NCBI GenBank assembly: GCA_965153355.1
Contig: OZ231128.1
Coordinates: forward strand, 44,392,001-44,456,000
From: Flaccisagitta enflata
Lineage: Eukaryota; Chaetognatha; Sagittoidea; Aphragmophora
Reading direction: 5' to 3'
DNA length: 64,000 nt
This document shows, in pieces, positions 59,632-64,000 of the stretch; the first letter of the stretch is position 1, and each line of letters starts with the position of its first letter. Under the pieces are notes generated by a model. It made no database searches, had not been told where the DNA came from, and saw nothing but the letters and a program-made list of their open reading frames with translations. The translations under genes and the position numbers were made by a program.

Positions 59632-59720
59632 TTTTAGCTACGAACAAACAACTTTTTAAGAGGCTTTTTCCGTCCATCGGTCCGTCGATCTATCGGACCA
59701 TTCATAGGTCCGCCCGTCAA
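59632..59720 (-). mobile_element. Hairpin element fragment, A-like
   Basis: TTTTTAGCTACGAACAAACA, ACTTTTTAAGAGGC and TCCGTCCATCGGTCCGTCG match the 3' half in reverse, with a mutated palindrome. Confidence 0.5.
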
Positions 59721-59999
59721 TGTAGGATGTGGAAGCGGTCGAATTTTATGCCGCTTCCGCCACTTCCGCTTCCGCTTCCGCTTTTATTACAACTATTAGT
59801 AGCTCTCTCATCCTCCAAATAAGAAGCCGTCAACCGCTTCGACATCCCTAGTTGCAACCTGAATCATTAAGTCAAAACGATATCATCCAACAACAACGCA
59901 GATTTAACAAACGCTACAAAATGTATTTGATAACTTCAAATGCATCCGTTCACCTGCCATTTGGATTGACCGATAACTGAGATTACATTCGTAAACAAC

Positions 60000-60104
60000 C
60001 CTCAGATTTCCTCTCGCTCATCTGTGACCCCCAACCTCAGATTTCCTCTTGCTCATCTGTGACCCCCTACCTCAGATTTCCTCTCGCTCATCTGTGACCC
60101 CCTA
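60000..60104. repeat. 35-bp tandem repeat, 3 copies
   Basis: CTCAGATTTCCTCTCGCTCA begins at 60001, 60036 and 60071, each followed by TCTGTGACCCCC. The 60105-60252 segment that follows has an open but unrecognised frame. 59721-59999 includes a short CTTCCG array. Confidence 0.95.
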
Positions 60105-60438
60105 TCGTCAAGCATCGGATGAGAAGGCGGTCATATCGAGACAACCTCAGCGGGGAAGTAATTCGCGTGATTCGAATCGAAGGATAAGCAAACGTATTTT
60201 AAAGCTACCTCTTCATGCAGGAATGAGCCGAAAGCCGAAGACTATTGGATAGAAAGAGAGAAGGAGTGGGAGCAGAGGCCGTCGTCAGGTCACACCAACT
60301 CTCGGAATGTATCATCGCTGGTGGGAGATCGATGTGCTTATTTTAGTGGAGGTTAACAATAGAAAAGTGAGTTGTATTTTCGATCATTCGGTCTTTACCT
60401 GAGAACAGTGCGAGAAGAAGATTACAGGTAAACAAAGT

Positions 60439-60588
60439 AGACGGATGAAAAAGAAAAAGAAAAAAAAGAAGGGGAAAAAGAAAAGGAGGAAGAAGAAGAA
60501 GAAGAAGAAGAAGAAGAAGAAGAAGAAGAAGAAGAAGAAGAAGAAGAAGAAGAAGAAGGAGAAGAATAAAAAGAAAAAGAAAAAGAAA

Positions 60589-60620
<32 letters not shown>

Positions 60621-60694
60621 GAAAAAGAAAAAGAAAGAAGAAGAATGAGGAGGAGAAAAAGAAGGAGAAGAAGGAAAAAAAGAAAAAGAATAAG

Positions 60695-60782
<88 letters not shown>

Positions 60783-60836
60783 CATGATGATGATGATGAT
60801 GATCATGATGATGATGATGATGATGATGATGATCAT
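60439..60836. repeat. (GAA)n, (GAAAAA)n and (GAT)n arrays
   Basis: GAA 60484-60560, AAAGA hexamers to 60640, mixed purines, then GAT 60695-60836 with two GATCATGAT breaks. 60837-61815 has no supported gene. Confidence 0.96.
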
Positions 60837-61815
60837 AAAGTACTTGTAACTTACAAGTTGTAAGTATACAAAATCGTACTTCCAAGGAAGAATTTCTGGT
60901 TGGAATGAAGAAAATTGAATTTTTAACATGACGGTGGAAACGAGGAGAATGGTATAACAAAGCCATGATAATAACAATAACAATAAACCAGGATGGCGGC
61001 GAGGTGTTGTTGGCCTATGGCCCTTTCCACCCGAAAGAACCCTGTTTATGTTTTGAGGTCTGGGCTTAGTTCAACCGTGCCACCGCGCCGTGCGCTGTTT
61101 TGCACGACATGTCAACAGTCCCTTGTGTGTTTTATGGGACCTTACTGTGGGGATGGTGTAGTTACCATCCATAGAAAGAAAGCAGTAACTAAAGCTACAA
61201 ATACCAGCTTGGCTGTTTAGATTCCTTAGAATGCGACCAATCTTGAGTTTGATATAATGATGTGATATAAAGTATAGCAACCAAAGCAGACCCGTGCGAG
61301 TCCTTAATAAATGGTTGCTATCAGAAAAAAACCACTGAACTCTTCTTAATCCTTAATCTGATGCTTGCTTTCAAATTTAAACCTTTTCTTTCTGAGAAAG
61401 TATTTTTGCTTTGCTATCATTACACCTTTTTTTTGCTTCCTGTGCAGAGTGTGTGTCAAATGAAAATGAAGTTATTGCTATGATGATTGATAAAGCAGCG
61501 TAAACATATCGTCTGGCGTCTGATGTGGAGCGTAGAGCCCTGTCCTTTTCCTCTTTTCTGCCCCTACAACCGCCCATGTCTTTATTTGTGCATTGTTTTG
61601 TTCTTTCTCGTCTGTTTAGCTCCATTTGGCAGCGGCAGCGTGTGTTGCCCTGACCTTCGTTATTTAATCTATTCTTGATAAAATTGGATGTCAATGAATT
61701 TAAGGTTTCACTGACGTGTTTCGACAATGGATGATTCATGATTAATTTAACAGTTTCATGCAAACCATAGTGAGTTGGGCATGGTTACCGCCCCTACGTC
61801 CTCTTCAGGTGCTTC

Positions 61816-61836
61816 TTCACCCTCTGTCTCTCTGTC

Positions 61837-61927
<91 letters not shown>

Positions 61928-62400
61928 TTCTTTTTCTTTTTCTTTTTCTTTTTCTTTTTCTTTTTCTTTTTCGTTTTCTTTTCTTTTTATTCTTTTTTTC
62001 TTTTTCTTTCTTTTTTCTGATTTCATTTTTTCCTCTTTCCTTTTCTTTTCCCTTCCTTTTTTTTTTCTTTAACCTTTCCTTTTTCCTCTTCTTTTTCCTC
62101 TTTTTCTTTTTCTTTTTCTTTTTGTTCTTTTTCTTTTCTTTTTCTTTTTGTTCTTTTTCTTTTTCTTTTCCACTTTTTCTCCTTCTTCTTCTTCTTCTTT
62201 TTCTCCTCTTTCTTCTCTTTCTTTTCCTTCGTCTTCTTCTTCCCCTTCATTTCTCTAACCTGTCCTTTCTGCTCATCTTCTCATCGCCTGTCTTTCTTTT
62301 TTTTCTTTTCTTTCTTTTTTTTCTCACCTTCCTCTCCTTTACTTTTCCACTTTTTCTTTTTCTCTTTCTCTTCCTTTTCCCGTCCGAGTTACCCGTTTGA
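61816..62400 (+). repeat. 0.55-kb pyrimidine tract, (CT)n then (TTTTTC)n
   Basis: CTGT and CT units to about 61925, then CTTTTT hexamers and irregular TTCTTC, nearly without purines. It precedes the acceptor at 62409. Confidence 0.95.
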
Positions 62401-62409
62401 CTTGGGCAG

Positions 62410-62628
62410 GGCGTAGACAAGATAATTTCATTTATCAATGGTTCGGCGGCGCGTGTAGAAGAAACTCTTCAGCTTCCTTGTAATGAGCGTGAAAAAAACA
62501 ATGAGAAAACTCGTACATACACGCAAACGGCCGAAGAACAACAAGAAGAAATGTTTCTTTCTTTCTTTTTGAGAGAGAGAGAGAGAGATGTAGATAAGTA
62601 CATTCTTTACATACGGTCTCATTTATGA
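62410..62628 (+). CDS. Exon behind the pyrimidine tract, unknown protein
   Basis: After ACCCGTTTGACTTGGGCAG the frame is open for 72 codons to a TGA: GVDKIISFINGSAARVEETL, QLPCNEREKNNEKTRTYTQT, AEEQQEEMF and then a stretch including RERERD coded by a GA run. The first 50 residues look like real coding sequence; the last 20 may be intron. No family is recognised. Confidence 0.45.
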   Translation, partial: GVDKIISFINGSAARVEETLQLPCNEREKNNEKTRTYTQTAEEQQEEMFLSFFLRERERDVDKYILYIRSHL

Positions 62629-62835
62629 CTTTCATACTTACGGTATTTCAAACTCCGTTGTAGTTATCTTTCGAATGTTTGGTAGAAGTTCAGTGAGCAT
62701 CGGATGAGATAGTTGACAACTATTCCACAACGTCAACGAATGCTCAGATACAGACATGACACGGACACAGACACAGAATGGCGAAATCGACCGCCCAAGA
62801 TTATCTTTAGATTAATTTTCTTTTTCTTCTTTCTC

Positions 62836-62890
62836 TATTAGTTACGGACACGCAACTTCATAAGATGCTTTGTCCGTCCATGGACTGGTT
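62836..62890 (-). mobile_element. 3' end of a hairpin element, subfamily A
   Basis: TTAGTTACGGACACGCAACT, then TCATAAGATGC and TTTGTCCGTCC, match the palindrome end in reverse. One palindrome base is changed and the 5' part is missing. Confidence 0.65.
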
Positions 62891-64000
62891 GCATCCCGGA
62901 AATACGCCAAATCGTGCCTTTGCGCCCACCTCACAATGTTCCTTTGCAAAAACCTGAATGAACGAGCCCATGCGCAACTTTCTACGCGCGCGGGAACCTT
63001 TTTTAGGGTGGAATTTAAGTTTGATACCGTTGCAGTGAAATTAGTGATTTTTTCTGCTTCTTGCAAATCTGTTTTACCGTTCTTTTACTTGACCGGTTAT
63101 GGATCTATCTGTCACTTTTTCTTTCTGTGTCTTTTTGACTGTTTATATATGAAGACGATCCTTTGACTGCTAGTATTGAGAAATTCCCATCGTATTCAAA
63201 TTATCAGACTATTCCTTTTCAATTTCTTTTGACTGTTTTTAAAGCCTTCAGTTAAATCCAGGGGTGTATGTTTACAATTAAGTTGCTTTTGATTCCCCCC
63301 CCCTCCCTGTCTTTAATTTTCTTCTCCGCGACGCATCGCATTGTGTTTAAAAACCTATGATTTTCTTCCCCATAAAGCAGGGAAACAGTATAGTTAAGGT
63401 TTAAATTGCGTTTTACTAATCAGTATTTACAATTTGGTACTGCCAAAAGTTAAATTTTCCCCCAATTTTCTTTTTTTCTTTTTTCCCCCTTTGATTTCCC
63501 TCCCCATTTCCAAACCCTTGGGGGGGTGGGGGGCGGGGAAACTCAATTACATACAGGCCTGGTCAAATCATTTTTTGTAAAAAATTCAAATATTAGAAAG
63601 AACTGAGCAAAGAAACATACATGAACCCTGGTGAGTTGAAAAGTGGGTGTTTCCAGTGACAACGTTAATTTTGATTGTTCCTACTGAATGCATTTTCGGT
63701 ATGAACACATAAAATTTAATGTTCCTACAAGGTACAAGGTAGTGAGCGACAATGTGAATGGAGTGAGCAAGTGTAACGCTGTAGAGTGAACGGGGTGAGC
63801 AGTGAGCCGTGCGAGCGTATAATGAAGTGACCAATCAAGTTGCTTGTTAAAAACGAGGTTGTTACAAGTAGAAATAGACCCGGTGTCAGGTGGTCAGTTG
63901 TATATCGCCACGGCTCGCCATGGGGCTTTTAAACCGTAATGCATCATACTTACATATATGATGTATCCGAACCAGGAGAGCCATTTCCCGCAGACACGGG
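62891..64000. other. Unique AT-rich tail, nothing recognised
   Basis: Contains C and G runs (63296, 63522), ACTGAGCAAAG and GTGAGC-type motifs (63740-63820) related to 46110-46200. No gene or element is supported. Confidence 0.4.

Noticed and set aside
61377-61763. 128-codon minus frame
   Set aside because: Acceptable composition but no recognised motif, splice site or partner; could be chance.

Overview
This is eukaryotic nuclear DNA, very rich in repeats. Spliceosomal introns are visible as GTAAGT-type donors and pyrimidine-AG acceptors that join open frames in matching phase. There is no operon-like gene packing, and most of the window is microsatellite, minisatellite or transposable element. 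The species cannot be fixed from the sequence. Very long pure-pyrimidine tracts ahead of acceptors and Gln/Asn-rich exons would suit a repeat-rich protist such as a myxomycete slime mould; a marine invertebrate is also possible. The 10 N's at 4360-4369 mark an assembly gap.

Layout. 0.6-3.0 kb: a five-exon minus-strand gene fragment of unknown function. All its exons have symmetric phase 2, one exon carries a long polyglutamine tract, and one splice junction creates a GVERNPGP motif. 3.7-4.36 kb: a minisatellite next to the gap. 4.6-6.75 kb: minus-strand Pif1-type helicase fused to an AP-endonuclease-like domain, the 3' half of a Helentron. 7-11 kb: single exons, microsatellites and several small hairpin elements. 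11.6-15.9 kb: inverted and direct copies of a segment carrying a conserved 63-codon terminal reading frame. 16-20 kb: a second, larger inverted repeat full of nested elements. 20.9-26.1 kb: minus-strand Helentron Rep with an N-terminal USP-type ubiquitin protease domain, a DUF6570-like region, the HUH relaxase and one frameshift. 26-35 kb: microsatellites, hairpin elements, a TA-flanked MITE and tandem repeats. 35.3-40.1 kb: a 378-bp satellite, then an 81-bp minisatellite. 40.2-40.8 kb: a giant CT tract ending at a clean plus-strand exon. 41-46 kb: foldback elements and two possible exons. 46.5-49 kb: GA, TTCC and 1.7 kb of GAAA repeats. 49.2-51.5 kb: a TA-flanked pogo-like element hosting other repeats. 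52.1-57.5 kb: a 5.4-kb foldback inserted in a CAGA-containing tandem repeat, with tRNA-like sequence in both arms and a decayed transposon protein inside. 57.5-64 kb: more microsatellites, hairpin elements and one plus-strand exon behind a 0.55-kb pyrimidine tract.

The strongest unifying signal is a superfamily of short non-coding elements with some 20 recognisable copies or fragments. They begin ACAAGG and end with TTRTAGAG, a subfamily-specific palindrome, then CTAAAAA. The palindrome arm is always matched by an inverted copy close to the 5' end, and the centre usually holds short tandem repeats. This is the layout described for non-autonomous Helentrons, and the only rolling-circle replication proteins in the window are those of a Helentron, so the two may be linked. 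That link is inference.
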